The notes under the pieces: model-generated
Told to the model about the DNA's origin: nothing
The model's database searches: none
The model's input: only the letters and a program-made list of their open reading frames with translations
Program-made: the position numbers and the translations under genes
Part shown: piece by piece, positions 43,551 through 54,461 of the stretch
Layout: each line of letters begins with the position of its first letter
Numbering within the stretch: position 1 is the first letter of the stretch
Source of the DNA: Nocardioides baculatus
GTDB taxonomy: Bacteria; Actinomycetota; Actinomycetes; Propionibacteriales; Nocardioidaceae
Assembly: GCF_016735675.1 (NCBI RefSeq)
Contig: NZ_JAERSG010000001.1
Coordinates: 62,001 to 126,000 of the forward strand
Direction of reading: 5' to 3'
Length of the DNA: 64,000 nucleotides

Positions 43551-44895
43551 GGTTCTCCTTGGACTCAGCCGTTGCGGTGACGGTGGTGCGGCCGCCCGGC
43601 GTGTTGCTGAACGACAGCGGCGCGGCGGCACCTCGTACGGCGCCTCCCGCCGGCATCGGCGGGACGGGGAACCCACCGGCGAACGCGTCGTGGTCCTCCT
43701 CGCCCGCCTCGGCCGCGTCGGCCTGGTCGTCCGTGCGCTCGGGCACGAACATCAGGCCGACGGTCAGGACGAGCAGCACGGCGATGCCGGCGACGAGGTA
43801 GGTCCGGTTGATGCCGTTGTCGGCCTCGAGCGAGATGACGCGGATGGTGGCGACCGCGACCGTCCAGGCCAGCGACACCGGGATGAGGATCTTCCAGCCC
43901 AGCGCCATGAACTGGTCGTAGCGCATGCGGGGCAGCGAGCCGCGCAGCCAGACGAACAGGAAGATGAAGATGAAGACCTTGCCGAAGAACCAGAGCAGGG
44001 GCCAGTAGCCGCTGTTGGCGCCCTCCCACACGTTCTCGATGCCCCACGGAGCGGCCCAGCCGCCCAGGAACAGCGTGGTGGCGATCGCGGAGACGGTGGC
44101 GAGGTTGATGTACTCGGCCAGGAAGAACAGGGCGAACTTCAGGCTGGAGTACTCGGTGTGGAAGCCGCCGACCAGCTCGCCCTCGGCCTCGGGGAGGTCG
44201 AAGGGCGCACGGTTGGTCTCCCCCACCATCGAGATCACGTAGATCACGAAGGACGGCGCGAGGATCAGGCCGAACCACAGGCGGTCCTGGGCGGCGACGA
44301 TCTCCGAGGTCGACATGGAGCCGGCGTAGAGGAAGACCGCGACGAGCGCGAGGCCCATCGCGACCTCGTAGGAGATCATCTGCGCGCTCGAGCGCAGGCC
44401 GCCGAGCAGGGAGTACGTCGACCCGGACGACCAGCCGCCGAGGACGATGCCGTAGATGCCGATCGAGGCGATCGCGAGCATGAAGAGCACGGCGACCGGC
44501 ATGTCGGTGAGCTGCAGCGGCGTGCGGTGCCCGAAGAAGTTGACCTCGGGGCCGAGCGGGATCACCGACCAGGTGACGAAGGCCGGCACGACCGCAATGA
44601 CCGGGGCCAGGATGAAGACGACCTTGTCGGCCGCCTTGGGGATGATGTCCTCCTTGAGCGCCAGCTTGACGCCGTCGGCCAGCGACTGGAGGAGGCCGAA
44701 GGGCCCGTGCACGTTGGGGCCGACGCGGTGCTGCATGCGGGCCACGACGCGGCGCTCGAACCAGATGTTGAAGAGCGTCAGCAGGACCAGCACCACGAAG
44801 ATCAGCACGGCCTTGAGCAGGACGACCCACCAGGGGTCCTGGCCGAAGGCCGCGAGCCCGGGGTCGGGCAGGTCGGCGGCGAGGATGCGCATCAT
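43543..44895 (-). CDS. nuoH: NADH-quinone oxidoreductase subunit H
   Basis: This 450-residue subunit forms much of the quinone-entry site and has eight helices. Conserved stretches are [55 protein letters not shown] and [20 protein letters not shown]. About 65 extra C-terminal residues (rich in Ala, Gly, Glu) are typical of actinobacterial NuoH. The gap to nuoG is 67 nt, the longest inside the operon, and shows no obvious promoter. Confidence 0.95.
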   Translation of the reverse strand: MMRILAADLPDPGLAAFGQDPWWVVLLKAVLIFVVLVLLTLFNIWFERRVVARMQHRVGPNVHGPFGLLQSLADGVKLALKEDIIPKAADKVVFILAPVIAVVPAFVTWSVIPLGPEVNFFGHRTPLQLTDMPVAVLFMLAIASIGIYGIVLGGWSSGSTYSLLGGLRSSAQMISYEVAMGLALVAVFLYAGSMSTSEIVAAQDRLWFGLILAPSFVIYVISMVGETNRAPFDLPEAEGELVGGFHTEYSSLKFALFFLAEYINLATVSAIATTLFLGGWAAPWGIENVWEGANSGYWPLLWFFGKVFIFIFLFVWLRGSLPRMRYDQFMALGWKILIPVSLAWTVAVATIRVISLEADNGINRTYLVAGIAVLLVLTVGLMFVPERTDDQADAAEAGEEDHDAFAGGFPVPPMPAGGAVRGAAAPLSFSNTPGGRTTVTATAESKENHE

Positions 44896-44962
44896 CGGGG
44901 TCCCCTCGAAGTTGTCGGGCGGAGGAGCGCAGCGGGGGAGGTCGAGAACTTCGTGGGGTGGT

Positions 44963-47407
44963 TCACGAGGCTCCCTTCACGGTGACCGAGCTGCCCGGCG
45001 AGGCGAGCTCGGCGAGGACGCCGCGACCGAAGGACCGGGCCGGGACCCAGACCACGCCGTCGGGCAGGTCGGCGACGACCACGGGCAGCGTGATGCTGCC
45101 GCGGTCGCCGGTGACCGTGGCGAGCCGGCTGCCGCCGGGCTCGGTGTCGTCGAGGAGCCCGAACACGGACTCGTAGGCCGCCCGGTTGAGGCGCACGACC
45201 GGAGGCCGGGCGGTGGCGCGCAGGTGCGCCTCACCGTCCTGCATCGAGCCGAGGTCGATGAGCTGCTTCCAGGTGGCGAGGGCGAACGACCCCGCCTTGC
45301 CGGCCTTGGGCGCCTTCGGCGGCTTGCCGGCGTCGAGCGCCGGACGGTCGCCGTCCCACGGACCGAGGGACTGCATCTCGGCACGCACCTCGGTCACCGT
45401 GCGGAACCCGAGCGGTGCGCCCTGGCCCAGCGCCGCGAGCTCGTCGGCGATGCCGGCGAGGACGCGGAGGTCGGGGAGCGACGCCGGGTTGGTGAAGACC
45501 GCGCCGAACTCGCGGGCCCGGCCGTCCCAGGTGACGAACGTGCCGGCCTTGTCGGTGATCGGGGCGACCGGCAGCACGACGTCGGCGACGGCCGTCACGT
45601 CGGTCGCGCGCAGCTCGAGGCTGACCACGAAGCCGGCCGCGTCGAGAGCCGCGCGGAACGCAGCCGGATCGGCGGTGTCGTCGGGGTCCACGCCGCCGAC
45701 GACCAGGCCACCGAGGTCACCCTTGGCGAGCGCGGCGACGATGGCGTTGCCGTCGCGACCGGCCTTGGCGGGCAGCGAGTCCGTGCCCCAGGCGGCGGAC
45801 ACGTCGACACGCGCCGAGGCCTCGGCGAGCGGACGACCACCGGGCAGCAGGTTGGGCAGCGCTCCGGCCTCGACCGCACCGCGGTCACCGGCCCGGCGAG
45901 GCACCCACGCGAGGCGGGCACCCGTACGGGCGGCGAGGTCGGCGGCCGCCGAGAGCGCTCCGTGGGTGGAGGCGAGGCGCTCGCCGACGAGGATGACCGC
46001 GTCCTTGGACACGCCGTGCTCGGCGTCCGCGAGCGAGGCGATGGCCTCGACCTCGGCGCCGGGGGCGGCGGGGACCAGGCGGCCCTTCATCTTGGTGAGG
46101 CCGCGCGAGCTCCAGGGAGCGACCGACACGACCTGCGTACGACCCTGGCGGGCCGCCTTGCGCAGCCGCAGGAAGATCGTCGCGGCCTCGTCCTCGGGCT
46201 CGAGGCCGAGCAGCACGACCACCGGGGCGGCCTCGAGGTCGGCGTAGGTCACGTCGCCGGACAGCGCGACGTGCGAGGCCAGGAACGAGGCCTCCTCGGC
46301 GCTGTGCGGGCGGGCGCGGAAGTCGACGTCGTTGGTGCCGAGCGAGACGCGGGCGAACTTGGCGTAGGCGTAGGCGTCCTCGGCGGTCAGCCGACCGCCG
46401 GTGAGCACCGCCGAGGCGCCGGCGTCTCGGAGCCCGCGGGCCGCGACGGCGAAGGCCTCGGTCCAGGACGCGGGGCGGAGCTCACCGTCCTCTCGGATCT
46501 GCGGGTAGGTGATCCGGTCCTCGACCTGCGCGTAGCGGAACGCGAAGCGGTCCTTGTCGCTGATCCACTCCTCGTTGATCTCGGGCTCGTTGCCGGCGAG
46601 GCGACGCATCACCTTGCCGCGGCGGTGGTCGACGCGGATCGCGGCACCGCAGGCGTCGTGCTCGGCCACGCCCGGCGTCGAGACGAGGTCGAAGGGCCGC
46701 GAGCGGAAGCGGTAGTCGGCCGAGGTCAGCGCGCCGACCGGGCAGATCTGGATCGCGTTGCCCGAGAAGTAGCTCTCGAAGGGCTCACGCTCGTAGATCG
46801 CCACCTGCTGGAGCGCGCCGCGCTCGGCGAGGGCGATGAACGGGTCGCCGGCGACCTGCTCGGAGAAGCGGGTGCAGCGCGCGCAGAGCACGCAGCGCTC
46901 GCGGTCGAGGAGCACCTGTGCGGAGATGTTGATCGGCTTGGGGAAGGTGCGCTTGACGCCACCGCCCTCGGAGAAGCGGCTCTCGCCGCGGCCGTTGCTC
47001 ATCGCCTGGTTCTGCAGTGGGCACTCGCCACCCTTGTCGCAGACGGGGCAGTCGAGCGGGTGGTTGATCAGCAGGAACTCCATGACGCCCTGCTGGGCCT
47101 TGTCGGCCACCTCGCTGGTCGCTTGGGTGTTGACGACCATGCCCTCGGCGACCGGCAGCGTGCAGGAGGCCTGCGGCTTCGGGAAGCCGCGACCGTTGCC
47201 GGCGTCGGGGATGTCGACCAGGCACTGGCGGCACGCACCGACCGGGTCGAGCAGCGGGTGGTCGCAGAACCGCGGGATCTGCACGCCGACCTGCTCGGCG
47301 GCGCGGATCACCAGGGTGTCCTTGGGAACACTCACCTGCACGCCGTCGATGGTCAGCGTGACGAGGTCGGTGTCGACCTTCTCCGGTGCCTTGTCGGTCG
47401 CGGTCAT
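44963..47407 (-). CDS. nuoG: NADH-quinone oxidoreductase subunit G
   Basis: This 814-residue iron-sulfur subunit has an N-terminal 2Fe-2S domain ([20 protein letters not shown]), the His/Cys-ligated N5 region ([15 protein letters not shown]) and two further cysteine sets ([13 protein letters not shown]...ICPVGALTS). The rest is a molybdopterin-oxidoreductase-like fold without catalytic cofactor residues. The ATG at 47407 overlaps the nuoF stop by 4 nt. Confidence 0.94.
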   Translation of the reverse strand: MTATDKAPEKVDTDLVTLTIDGVQVSVPKDTLVIRAAEQVGVQIPRFCDHPLLDPVGACRQCLVDIPDAGNGRGFPKPQASCTLPVAEGMVVNTQATSEVADKAQQGVMEFLLINHPLDCPVCDKGGECPLQNQAMSNGRGESRFSEGGGVKRTFPKPINISAQVLLDRERCVLCARCTRFSEQVAGDPFIALAERGALQQVAIYEREPFESYFSGNAIQICPVGALTSADYRFRSRPFDLVSTPGVAEHDACGAAIRVDHRRGKVMRRLAGNEPEINEEWISDKDRFAFRYAQVEDRITYPQIREDGELRPASWTEAFAVAARGLRDAGASAVLTGGRLTAEDAYAYAKFARVSLGTNDVDFRARPHSAEEASFLASHVALSGDVTYADLEAAPVVVLLGLEPEDEAATIFLRLRKAARQGRTQVVSVAPWSSRGLTKMKGRLVPAAPGAEVEAIASLADAEHGVSKDAVILVGERLASTHGALSAAADLAARTGARLAWVPRRAGDRGAVEAGALPNLLPGGRPLAEASARVDVSAAWGTDSLPAKAGRDGNAIVAALAKGDLGGLVVGGVDPDDTADPAAFRAALDAAGFVVSLELRATDVTAVADVVLPVAPITDKAGTFVTWDGRAREFGAVFTNPASLPDLRVLAGIADELAALGQGAPLGFRTVTEVRAEMQSLGPWDGDRPALDAGKPPKAPKAGKAGSFALATWKQLIDLGSMQDGEAHLRATARPPVVRLNRAAYESVFGLLDDTEPGGSRLATVTGDRGSITLPVVVADLPDGVVWVPARSFGRGVLAELASPGSSVTVKGAS

Positions 47408-48714
47408 GCATGTGCTCCAGCGGGTGCGAAGGCGGTCGAGGCGGCTGGGTCGAAGGGGCAGCCGCCGTGGGACAGGTGCGCGAGGTACTCGTCGCGGAAG
47501 TGCTGGATCGAGCTCGAGATCGGGCTGGTGGCGCCGTCGCCGAGCGCGCAGAACGAGCGGCCGAGGATGTTGTCGCACTGGTCGAGGAGCAGGTCGAGGT
47601 CGGACTCGCTGCCCTCACCCTTCTCCAGCTTGGCCAGCGTCTGCGTCAGCCACCACGTGCCCTCGCGGCACGGCGTGCACTTGCCGCACGACTCGTGCTT
47701 GTAGAACTCCGTCCAGCGCAGGACCGCGCGCACGACGCAGGTGGTCTCGTCGAAGAGCTGGAGCGCACGGGTGCCGAGCATCGAGCCCGCGGCGCCGACC
47801 GACTCGAAGTCGAGCGGCACGTCGAGGTGCTCGGGCGTCAGGAGCGGGGTGCTCGATCCGCCGGGCGTCCAGAACTTCAGCTCGTGGCCCTCGCGCATGC
47901 CTCCGGCCAGGTCGATCAGCTCGCGCAGGGTGATGCCCAGCGGGGCTTCGTACTGGCCCGGGTTGGTCACGTGGCCCGAGAGGCTGAAGATGCCGTAGCC
48001 GTTGGACTTCTCGGTCCCCATCCCGGCGAACCAGGCAGCACCGTTGGCGATGATGCTCGGCACCGAGGCGATCGACTCGACATTGTTGATGACGGTCGGG
48101 CTGGCGTAGAGGCCGGCGACGGCCGGGAACGGCGGGCGCAGGCGGGGCTGGCCGCGGCGGCCCTCCAGGCCCTCGAGCAGCGCCGTCTCCTCGCCACAGA
48201 TGTAGGCACCCGCACCGGCGTGGACGATCAGGTCGAGGTCGAAGCCCGACCCGTGGATGTTCTTGCCGAGGTGGCCGGCGAGGTAGGCCTCCTGCACCGC
48301 GCGCTGGAGGCGACGGATGACGTGGAGGATCTCACCGCGGACGTAGATGAACGCGGTGTTGGCGCGGATCGCGTAGGAGCTGATGATGACGCCCTCGACC
48401 AGCGTGTGCGGGCTGGCGAGCATGAGCGGGGTGTCCTTGCAGGTGCCCGGCTCGGACTCGTCGGCGTTGACGACGAGGTACTTCGGCTTGGGGTTGTCCT
48501 GCGGGATGAAGCCCCACTTCATGCCGGTGGGGAAGCCGGCGCCGCCGCGGCCGCGCAGGCCCGACTCCTTGACGGCGTTGATCACGTCGTCGGGCGCCAT
48601 CGCGAAGGCCGTGTCGAGGGCGGCGTAGCCACCGTGCTCCTCGTAGGACGCCAGGGTCCAGGCGCGCTCGGCGTCCCAGTTGTCGGTGAGGACGGGGGTC
48701 AGCGTGTCGGTCAC
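47404..48714 (-). CDS. nuoF: NADH-quinone oxidoreductase subunit F
   Basis: This 436-residue NADH- and FMN-binding subunit is the electron entry point. The NADH site [16 protein letters not shown], the FMN motif [19 protein letters not shown] and the N3 cluster [11 protein letters not shown] plus a distant Cys in FCALGDGA are all present. It starts with GTG in a 4-nt overlap with nuoE. Confidence 0.95.
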   Translation of the reverse strand: MTDTLTPVLTDNWDAERAWTLASYEEHGGYAALDTAFAMAPDDVINAVKESGLRGRGGAGFPTGMKWGFIPQDNPKPKYLVVNADESEPGTCKDTPLMLASPHTLVEGVIISSYAIRANTAFIYVRGEILHVIRRLQRAVQEAYLAGHLGKNIHGSGFDLDLIVHAGAGAYICGEETALLEGLEGRRGQPRLRPPFPAVAGLYASPTVINNVESIASVPSIIANGAAWFAGMGTEKSNGYGIFSLSGHVTNPGQYEAPLGITLRELIDLAGGMREGHELKFWTPGGSSTPLLTPEHLDVPLDFESVGAAGSMLGTRALQLFDETTCVVRAVLRWTEFYKHESCGKCTPCREGTWWLTQTLAKLEKGEGSESDLDLLLDQCDNILGRSFCALGDGATSPISSSIQHFRDEYLAHLSHGGCPFDPAASTAFAPAGAHA

Positions 48715-49403
48715 TTGCTCTCTCCCTTGTCGCCGGCGCTCCGGTCGTAGGTGCCGCCGGCGGTCCAGCCCTGCTCGCGGGCGATCCGGAGACCCACCAG
48801 CGACGGCCCACCGGCGGCCGGGCCCTCGTCGGCGCGGTCGTCGGGGAAGCCGGCGAGCACGCGCTCGGCCTCGCGCCACGTGCAGATCCGGGGACCGCGC
48901 GTGGAGTGGACCTCGTTCCCGGCGCGGAGGTCGTCGACGACCTGGACCGCGGACTCGGGGGTCTGGTTGTCCATGAACTCCCAGTTGACCATCATCACCG
49001 GGGCGTAGTCGCACGCCGCGTTGCACTCGATGTGCTCGAGGGTGACCTTGCCGTCCTCGGTGGTCTCGTCGTTGCCGACGTCGAGGTGGTCCTTGAGCCG
49101 CTCGAAGATCAGGTCGCCGCCCATGACCGCGCACAGCGTGTTGGTGCAGACGCCGACGTGGTAGTCGCCGACCGGCTTGCGCTTGTACATCGTGTAGAAG
49201 GTCGCGACGCCGTTGACCTCGGCGGCGCTGATGCCGAGCACCTCGGCGCACGCCTCGATGCCCTCGGGCGTGATCCGGCCCTCGACCGACTGCACCAGGT
49301 GCAGCATCGGCAGCAGGCCCGAGCGGGCCTCGGGGTAGCGGGCCGCGATCTCACGCAGCTCGTCCCAGGTCTTGGTGTCCAGGCCCGAGTTGGTGGTGCT
49401 CAT
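48711..49403 (-). CDS. nuoE: NADH-quinone oxidoreductase subunit E
   Basis: A 230-residue thioredoxin-fold subunit with the 2Fe-2S cluster N1a. The four cysteines are in [11 protein letters not shown] and [11 protein letters not shown]. An extended C terminus (from about residue 175, including [16 protein letters not shown]) is longer than in E. coli. It overlaps nuoD and nuoF by 4 nt each. Confidence 0.94.
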   Translation of the reverse strand: MSTTNSGLDTKTWDELREIAARYPEARSGLLPMLHLVQSVEGRITPEGIEACAEVLGISAAEVNGVATFYTMYKRKPVGDYHVGVCTNTLCAVMGGDLIFERLKDHLDVGNDETTEDGKVTLEHIECNAACDYAPVMMVNWEFMDNQTPESAVQVVDDLRAGNEVHSTRGPRICTWREAERVLAGFPDDRADEGPAAGGPSLVGLRIAREQGWTAGGTYDRSAGDKGESK

Positions 49404-50740
49404 CGGTCGACGCCTCCCATCACGGGGTCGATGGAGGCGATCGCGACGATGACGTCGGCGACCTGGCCGCCCTCGCTCATCACGCTCGTCGCCTGCAGGT
49501 TGGTGAACGACGGGTCGCGGAAGTGCGCGCGGAAGGGACGCGTACCGCCGTCGGAGACGACGTGGGCGCCCAGCTCGCCGCGCGGCGACTCGATCGGGAC
49601 GTAGGCCTGGCCGGCCGGGACCCGGAAGCCCTCGGTGACCAGCTTGAAGTGGTGGATCAGCGCCTCCATGGACTCACCCATGATGTGGCGGATGTGGTCG
49701 AGGCTGTTGCCCATGCCGTCGCTGCCGATGGCGAGCTGGCTGGGCCACGCGATCTTCTTGTCGCCGACCATCACCGGCGCGCCCTCGAGCCCGGCGAGCC
49801 GGTCGACGGCCTGCTCGACGATCTTGAGCGACTCCCACATCTCGTTGAGCCGGATCCGGAAGCGACCGTAGGAGTCGCAGGTGTCCCAGGTCTGGACCTC
49901 GAAGTCGTAGTCCTCGTAGCCGCTGTAGGGCTGGGTCTTGCGGAGGTCCCACGCGTAGCCGGTCGAGCGCAGCACGGGACCGGTGAGGCCGAGCGCCATG
50001 CAGCCGGCCAGGTCGAGGTGGCCGACACCCTCGAGGCGACCCTTGAAGATCGGGTTGGCGTTGCAGAGGGCGGCGTACTCGGGCAGGCGCTTCTTCATCA
50101 GCACGATGAAGTCGCGGATCTCGTCGAGGGCACCGGGCGGGAGGTCCTGCGCGACACCGCCGGGACGGATGAACGCGTGGTTCATCCGCAGGCCCGTGAT
50201 CAGCTCGAACAGGTCGAGCACGAGCTCACGCTCGCGGAAGCCGATCGTCATCACGGTCAGCGCGCCGATCTCCATGCCGCCGGTGGCGATGCAGACCAGG
50301 TGCGAGGAGATGCGGTTGAGCTCCATCAGCAGGACGCGCATCACCTCCGCCTTCTCCGGGATGTCGTCCTCGATGTCGAGCAGCCGCTCGACGCCGAGCA
50401 CGTAGGCCATCTCGTTGTAGAACGGGGAGAGGTAGTCCATGCGGGTGCAGAAGGTCGTGCCCTGCACCCAGGAGCGGTACTCCATGTTCTTCTCGATGCC
50501 GGTGTGGAGGTAGCCGATGCCGCAGCGGGCCTCGGTGACCGTCTCGCCCTCCAGCTCGAGGATGAGCCGGAGCACGCCGTGGGTCGACGGGTGCTGCGGA
50601 CCCATGTTGACGACCACGCGCTCCTCGGCGGACTCGCCGATGCCCTGCGTGATCGAGTCCCAGTCCTGACCGGTGACGGTGAAGACCTTGCCCTGGCTGG
50701 TGTCGCCGGGGGCGGCGTAGAAGTCCTGTTCGGTCGTCAT
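49400..50740 (-). CDS. nuoD: NADH-quinone oxidoreductase subunit D
   Basis: This 446-residue subunit, descended from hydrogenase large subunits, lines the quinone pocket. The family signature [24 protein letters not shown] and [18 protein letters not shown] are present, with the quinone-site His in HPSTHG. It lies one base after nuoC. Confidence 0.95.
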   Translation of the reverse strand: MTTEQDFYAAPGDTSQGKVFTVTGQDWDSITQGIGESAEERVVVNMGPQHPSTHGVLRLILELEGETVTEARCGIGYLHTGIEKNMEYRSWVQGTTFCTRMDYLSPFYNEMAYVLGVERLLDIEDDIPEKAEVMRVLLMELNRISSHLVCIATGGMEIGALTVMTIGFRERELVLDLFELITGLRMNHAFIRPGGVAQDLPPGALDEIRDFIVLMKKRLPEYAALCNANPIFKGRLEGVGHLDLAGCMALGLTGPVLRSTGYAWDLRKTQPYSGYEDYDFEVQTWDTCDSYGRFRIRLNEMWESLKIVEQAVDRLAGLEGAPVMVGDKKIAWPSQLAIGSDGMGNSLDHIRHIMGESMEALIHHFKLVTEGFRVPAGQAYVPIESPRGELGAHVVSDGGTRPFRAHFRDPSFTNLQATSVMSEGGQVADVIVAIASIDPVMGGVDR

Positions 50741-50741
50741 G

Positions 50742-51548
50742 TCAGTTGTAGCTCCTGCGCTGGTCCGGCGGAGGGATGGAACCGCCCTTGTACTCCACGG
50801 GGATGCCGCCGAGCGGGTAGTCCTTGCGCTGCGGGTGGCCCGGCCAGTCGTCCGGCATGAGCACCCGAGTGAGGGCGGGGTGGCCGTCGAAGACCAGCCC
50901 GAACATGTCGTAGGTCTCGCGCTCGTGCCAGTCCAGCGTGGGATAGACGCTCACCAGGCTGGGGAGGTGCGGGTCGCTGTCGGGCACGGAGACCTCGACG
51001 CGGACGCGACGGTTGTGGGTCATCGAGGTCAGCTGGTAGACCGCGTGCAGCTCACGACCGGCGTCGTCGGGGTAGTGCACGCCGCTGACGCCGGCGCAGA
51101 ACTCGAAGCGCAGCCGCTCGTCGTCGCGCAGCATCTGGGCTACGAACGGCAGGTCCTCGCGCCGGACGTGGAAGGTGATCTCGCCGCGGTGGATCACGAC
51201 GCTCTCGATCGCGGAGGTGAGCTCGGTGGCCTCGAGCCGCTCCTCGAGCGCGCCCGCGACCTCGTCGAACCAGCCGCCGTAGGGCTTCTGGGCCGCGGCC
51301 GGGAAGACCTTCGCGCTGACCAGCCCGCCGTAGCCGGACGTGTCGCCGGTGCCGGACGTGCCGAACATGCCGTGGCGTACGCCCACCGCGCGGACCTCAC
51401 CGGTGGGTGCCGGGACGTTCTCCGGGGACTGGTCGGGCGCCGGCTGGTCGACGCCGCTGCCGGTGCCGGTCTCCGCCTTGGCCTTCTCGAGGTTGCGCTC
51501 CTCGGCCGGCCGGGCCGACTCGTTCTTGTCGGACTTGTCGTCGCTCAC
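50742..51548 (-). CDS. nuoC: NADH-quinone oxidoreductase subunit C
   Basis: This 268-residue peripheral subunit shows the 30-kDa subunit signature in [25 protein letters not shown]. The first 60 residues are hydrophilic and low-complexity ([17 protein letters not shown]), an extension seen in actinobacteria. The start is GTG at 51548, overlapping nuoB by 4 nt. Confidence 0.93.
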   Translation of the reverse strand: MSDDKSDKNESARPAEERNLEKAKAETGTGSGVDQPAPDQSPENVPAPTGEVRAVGVRHGMFGTSGTGDTSGYGGLVSAKVFPAAAQKPYGGWFDEVAGALEERLEATELTSAIESVVIHRGEITFHVRREDLPFVAQMLRDDERLRFEFCAGVSGVHYPDDAGRELHAVYQLTSMTHNRRVRVEVSVPDSDPHLPSLVSVYPTLDWHERETYDMFGLVFDGHPALTRVLMPDDWPGHPQRKDYPLGGIPVEYKGGSIPPPDQRRSYN

Positions 51549-52099
51549 CGCAGCAGGCCCTTCATCTCCGAGGTGGGCAGCGCGCGCAGGGCGGCGGTCT
51601 CGAGCTCGACGATCTGGGCCTTGCGGTTGGCACCGAGCTTGGTGTCCTGCACCTGGTCGTGGAGCTTGAGGATCGCGTCGATCAGCATCTCCGGGCGGGG
51701 CGGGCAGCCGGGGAGGTACATGTCGACGGGGACGACGTGGTCGACTCCCTGCACGACCGCGTAGTTGTTGAACATGCCACCCGACGAGGCGCAGACGCCC
51801 ATCGCCAGGACCCACTTGGGCTCGGCCATCTGGTCGTAGATCTGGCGCAGGACCGGAGCCATCTTCTGGCTGACCCGCCCGGCGACGATCATCAGGTCGG
51901 CCTGGCGGGGGCTGGCCCGGAAGACCTCCATGCCGTAGCGCGCGAGGTCGTACTTGGGTCCACCGGTCGTCATCATCTCGATGGCGCAGCAGGCCAGGCC
52001 GAAGGTCGCCGGCCAGAAGGACGCCTTGCGCATGTAGCCGGCAACGCCCTCGACCGTGGTCAGCAGGACGCCGCTGGGCAGCTTCTCTTCAAGACCCAT
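51545..52099 (-). CDS. nuoB: NADH-quinone oxidoreductase subunit B
   Basis: This 184-residue subunit holds cluster N2, the last before quinone. The adjacent cysteine pair is in [11 protein letters not shown], with the others in [10 protein letters not shown] and [11 protein letters not shown]. It starts 3 nt after the nuoA stop. Confidence 0.95.
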   Translation of the reverse strand: MGLEEKLPSGVLLTTVEGVAGYMRKASFWPATFGLACCAIEMMTTGGPKYDLARYGMEVFRASPRQADLMIVAGRVSQKMAPVLRQIYDQMAEPKWVLAMGVCASSGGMFNNYAVVQGVDHVVPVDMYLPGCPPRPEMLIDAILKLHDQVQDTKLGANRKAQIVELETAALRALPTSEMKGLLR

Positions 52100-52102
52100 G
52101 AC

Positions 52103-52462
52103 TCAGTCCCAATCCAATCCGCCGCGCCGCCAGACATAGGCGTACGCGATGAAGACAGTAACGATGAACAGGACCATCTCGACCAGGCCGAAGAGGCGCA
52201 TCGCCTCGAAGTGCACGGCCCACGGGTAGAGGAAGATGATCTCGATGTCGAAGACGATGAAGAGCATCGCCGTGATGAAGTACTTCACCGGGAAGCGGCC
52301 GCCGCCCACGGGCTGCGGCGTCGGCTCGATGCCGCACTCGTAGGAGTCCAGCTTGGCGCGGTTGTAGCGCTTGGGACCCGTGAACGCGCTGATCACCACG
52401 GAGAAGACCGCGAAGCCCGTCGCCAGGGCCGCCAGCACCAGGATCGGCGTGTAGAGCTCCAT
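52103..52462 (-). CDS. nuoA: NADH-quinone oxidoreductase subunit A
   Basis: This 119-residue, three-helix membrane subunit is first in the operon. Family features are KLDSYECGIEPTPQ, RFPVKYFITAMLFIVFDIEIIFLYPWA and the membrane Asp/Glu residues in that segment. GGAAGGGA 7 nt before the ATG is a good ribosome-binding site. Its promoter and a Rex-like operator lie at 52517-52578. Confidence 0.95.
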   Translation of the reverse strand: MELYTPILVLAALATGFAVFSVVISAFTGPKRYNRAKLDSYECGIEPTPQPVGGGRFPVKYFITAMLFIVFDIEIIFLYPWAVHFEAMRLFGLVEMVLFIVTVFIAYAYVWRRGGLDWD

Positions 52463-52516
52463 CGATTCCCTTCCGCATCATCCGCGCCCGGTTCGACATG
52501 GGCAGGCATTGTGACT

Positions 52517-52534
52517 TTGTGAATGCCTTCACGA
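52517..52534. promoter_or_regulatory. Rex-type redox operator upstream of nuoA
   Basis: TTGTGAA-TGCC-TTCACGA matches the Rex operator (TGTGAA-4 nt-TTCACA, flanked by T and A) with one mismatch. It is centred about 15-20 nt downstream of the predicted transcription start, so binding would block the operon. In Streptomyces, Rex controls nuo genes according to NADH/NAD+; the same logic is inferred here. Confidence 0.7.
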
Positions 52535-52548
52535 GTGGCGCGGGCCAC

Positions 52549-52578
52549 AGTCTAGGACTCGCGAGCGATCTACGTCAC
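52549..52578 (-). promoter_or_regulatory. Promoter of the nuo operon
   Basis: On the minus strand GTGACG (-35, 52578-52573), an 18-nt spacer and TAGACT (-10, 52554-52549) fit a housekeeping actinobacterial promoter. It predicts an untranslated leader of about 80 nt before nuoA. Confidence 0.55.
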
Positions 52579-52656
52579 GTCGGGGTGGGGGCCGTCCAGA
52601 CCCGCCGTGACCTGCAGATTTAGACCACGGCGACGTGCCCTAAATGGCGCCCTCAG

Positions 52657-53346
52657 TCAGGCGGTGGCGCGGTGGAGGGCGACGACGCCGCCGGTGAGGT
52701 TGCGCCACTCGGGGGCCTGCCAGCCTGCCTCGGCGATCAGCCCGGCGAGACCCGGCTGGTCGGGCCACGCCCGGATCGACTCGGCGAGGTAGACGTAGGC
52801 GTCCGACGCGCTGGCGGTGAGCGAGGCGATCCTGGGCAGGGCCTGCATGAAGCCGTCCATGTAGAGGCTGCGGAAGGCGCCGTTGGTCGGGGTGCTGAAC
52901 TCACAGACCACCAGCCGCCCGCCGGGACGGGTGACCCGCAGCATCTCCCTCAGCCCGGCGACCGGGTCGACGAAGTTGCGCAGGCCGTAGGAGATGGTCA
53001 CCGCGTCGAAGGTGTCGTCGAGGAACGGCAGGCGGGTGCCGTCGCCGGCCACGAACGGCAGCGCCGGTCGGTCCTTCTTGCCCTGCTGGAGCATCCCGAC
53101 GCTGAAGTCGCAGGCGACGGCAGTGGCGCCGTAGGCGCCGAACGGCTCGCTCGAGCAGCCGGTGCCGGCGGCGAGGTCGAGGACGAGGTCACCCTTGCCC
53201 GGGCCGACCGCGGCGACCATGGACCGCCGCCAGCTGCGCTGGATGCCGGCCGTCATGAGGTCGTTGGTCAGGTCGTAGCGCTTCGCGACGGTGTCGAACA
53301 TGCGACGTACGTCGGTCGGTTGCTTGTCCAGGTCAGCGCGAGCCAC
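52657..53346 (-). CDS. menG: Demethylmenaquinone methyltransferase
   Basis: This 229-residue SAM-dependent methyltransferase performs the last step of menaquinone synthesis. The UbiE/MenG signature is present: [29 protein letters not shown], motif [16 protein letters not shown], and [31 protein letters not shown]. The GTG start has TACGCT 6 nt upstream. It lies upstream of nuoA on the same strand with 194 nt between, so nuo may receive some readthrough. Confidence 0.92.
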   Translation of the reverse strand: MARADLDKQPTDVRRMFDTVAKRYDLTNDLMTAGIQRSWRRSMVAAVGPGKGDLVLDLAAGTGCSSEPFGAYGATAVACDFSVGMLQQGKKDRPALPFVAGDGTRLPFLDDTFDAVTISYGLRNFVDPVAGLREMLRVTRPGGRLVVCEFSTPTNGAFRSLYMDGFMQALPRIASLTASASDAYVYLAESIRAWPDQPGLAGLIAEAGWQAPEWRNLTGGVVALHRATA

Positions 53347-53352
53347 GCGCCG

Positions 53353-53358
53353 AGCGTA
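53353..53358 (-). promoter_or_regulatory. -10 box of menG
   Basis: TACGCT, 6 nt, then the GTG start at 53346. Leaderless pattern. Confidence 0.5.
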
Positions 53359-53447
53359 GGCGTCTCGCGCGGATCGGGTGCAACCTGGGGTGCGTCGGTT
53401 GCGTCCCTACACTCGTCGGACCACGCCGCATCCCGGGGGATCACCAC

Positions 53448-54434
53448 ATGACACGCCGCATCACCGCGCTCCTGCTCGCCCTGCTCTGCTCGCTCACCGC
53501 CCTGTCCGTCGTGGACGGCGCGGTCGCGGCCGGAGCCTCCAGCCGCGCGGAGTTCGAGCCGATCCGCCCCGGCGACACCGGCTGGCGGGTGCGCGAGCTC
53601 CAGAGCCGGCTCCACCAGCTCGGCCTGCACTCCGAGGTCGTGACCAACCGCTACGACCCCGAGACCCGTGCCGGGGTGACGACCTTCCAGAAGAGGCGCG
53701 GGTGGGACACCGGCGGCGTCGTCGACGAGCGCACCTGGCTCAAGCTCGTCAGCCTGACCGCCGAGCCCACGGCCGAGGCGCTGCACAACATCTACGCACC
53801 CGGCCGCCCGCTGCTGCAGAAGGGCGACCGGGGCATGTGGGTGCGCCAGGTGCAGGCCCGGCTCAAGCAGGTGCGCTGGTACGACGCCAAGGTGACCGGC
53901 CGCTACACCCAGAAGACCGTCGCGGCGGTGCAGGGCTTCCAGGCGAAGCGGAAGATCCCGGTGACCGGCCAGGTCGACCGACGGACCCTCGACCGCCTCA
54001 AGGCGATGACCAGCGAGCCGACGAAGGCCCAGCTCTTCAACATCGTGCCGCAGGGTCCGGCGCTCGACCCGCGCTGCACGACCGGGCGCGCGATGTGCGT
54101 GGACAAGACGTCGCGGTCACTGCGCTGGGTGGTCGACGGCGTCGTGCTCAAGACCGTCGAGGTCCGGTTCGGCTCCGACGAGCTGCCGACCCGCGAGGGC
54201 GCGTTCGCGGTCTTCAGGAAGTCGCGCGACCACGTGTCGAGCCTCTACGACACCTCGATGCCGTTCGCGATGTTCTTCTCCGGCGGGCAGGCCGTGCACT
54301 ACTCCCCCGACTTCGCCGCCAACGGCTACAACGGGGCGTCCCACGGGTGCGTCAACGTGCGCGACCGCGCGGCCGTCGAGTGGCTCTTCGACCAGGTGCG
54401 ACTCGGCGACAAGGTGATCGTCTACCACTCCTGA
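53448..54434 (+). CDS. L,D-transpeptidase with two peptidoglycan-binding domains
   Basis: This 328-residue secreted enzyme cross-links or anchors peptidoglycan. A signal peptide (to about residue 28) is followed by two PG_binding_1 repeats (about 36-100 and 122-186; GDTGWRVRELQSRL and GDRGMWVRQVQARL) and a YkuD domain (about 212-326). The catalytic motif HYSPDFAANGYNGASHGCVNVRD gives His284, His299 and the nucleophile Cys301. It diverges from menG and ends in a hairpin terminator. Resistance of its cross-links to most beta-lactams is known for the family; the role here is not tested. Confidence 0.9.
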   Translation: MTRRITALLLALLCSLTALSVVDGAVAAGASSRAEFEPIRPGDTGWRVRELQSRLHQLGLHSEVVTNRYDPETRAGVTTFQKRRGWDTGGVVDERTWLKLVSLTAEPTAEALHNIYAPGRPLLQKGDRGMWVRQVQARLKQVRWYDAKVTGRYTQKTVAAVQGFQAKRKIPVTGQVDRRTLDRLKAMTSEPTKAQLFNIVPQGPALDPRCTTGRAMCVDKTSRSLRWVVDGVVLKTVEVRFGSDELPTREGAFAVFRKSRDHVSSLYDTSMPFAMFFSGGQAVHYSPDFAANGYNGASHGCVNVRDRAAVEWLFDQVRLGDKVIVYHS

Positions 54435-54453
54435 GGGGGCGCGAGGCGCCCCC
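54435..54453. terminator. Bidirectional hairpin after the L,D-transpeptidase
   Basis: GGGGGCGC-GAG-GCGCCCCC starts at the base after the stop codon and lies 8 nt before the end of a convergent gene. Confidence 0.7.
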
Positions 54454-54461
54454 GGGGCCGC

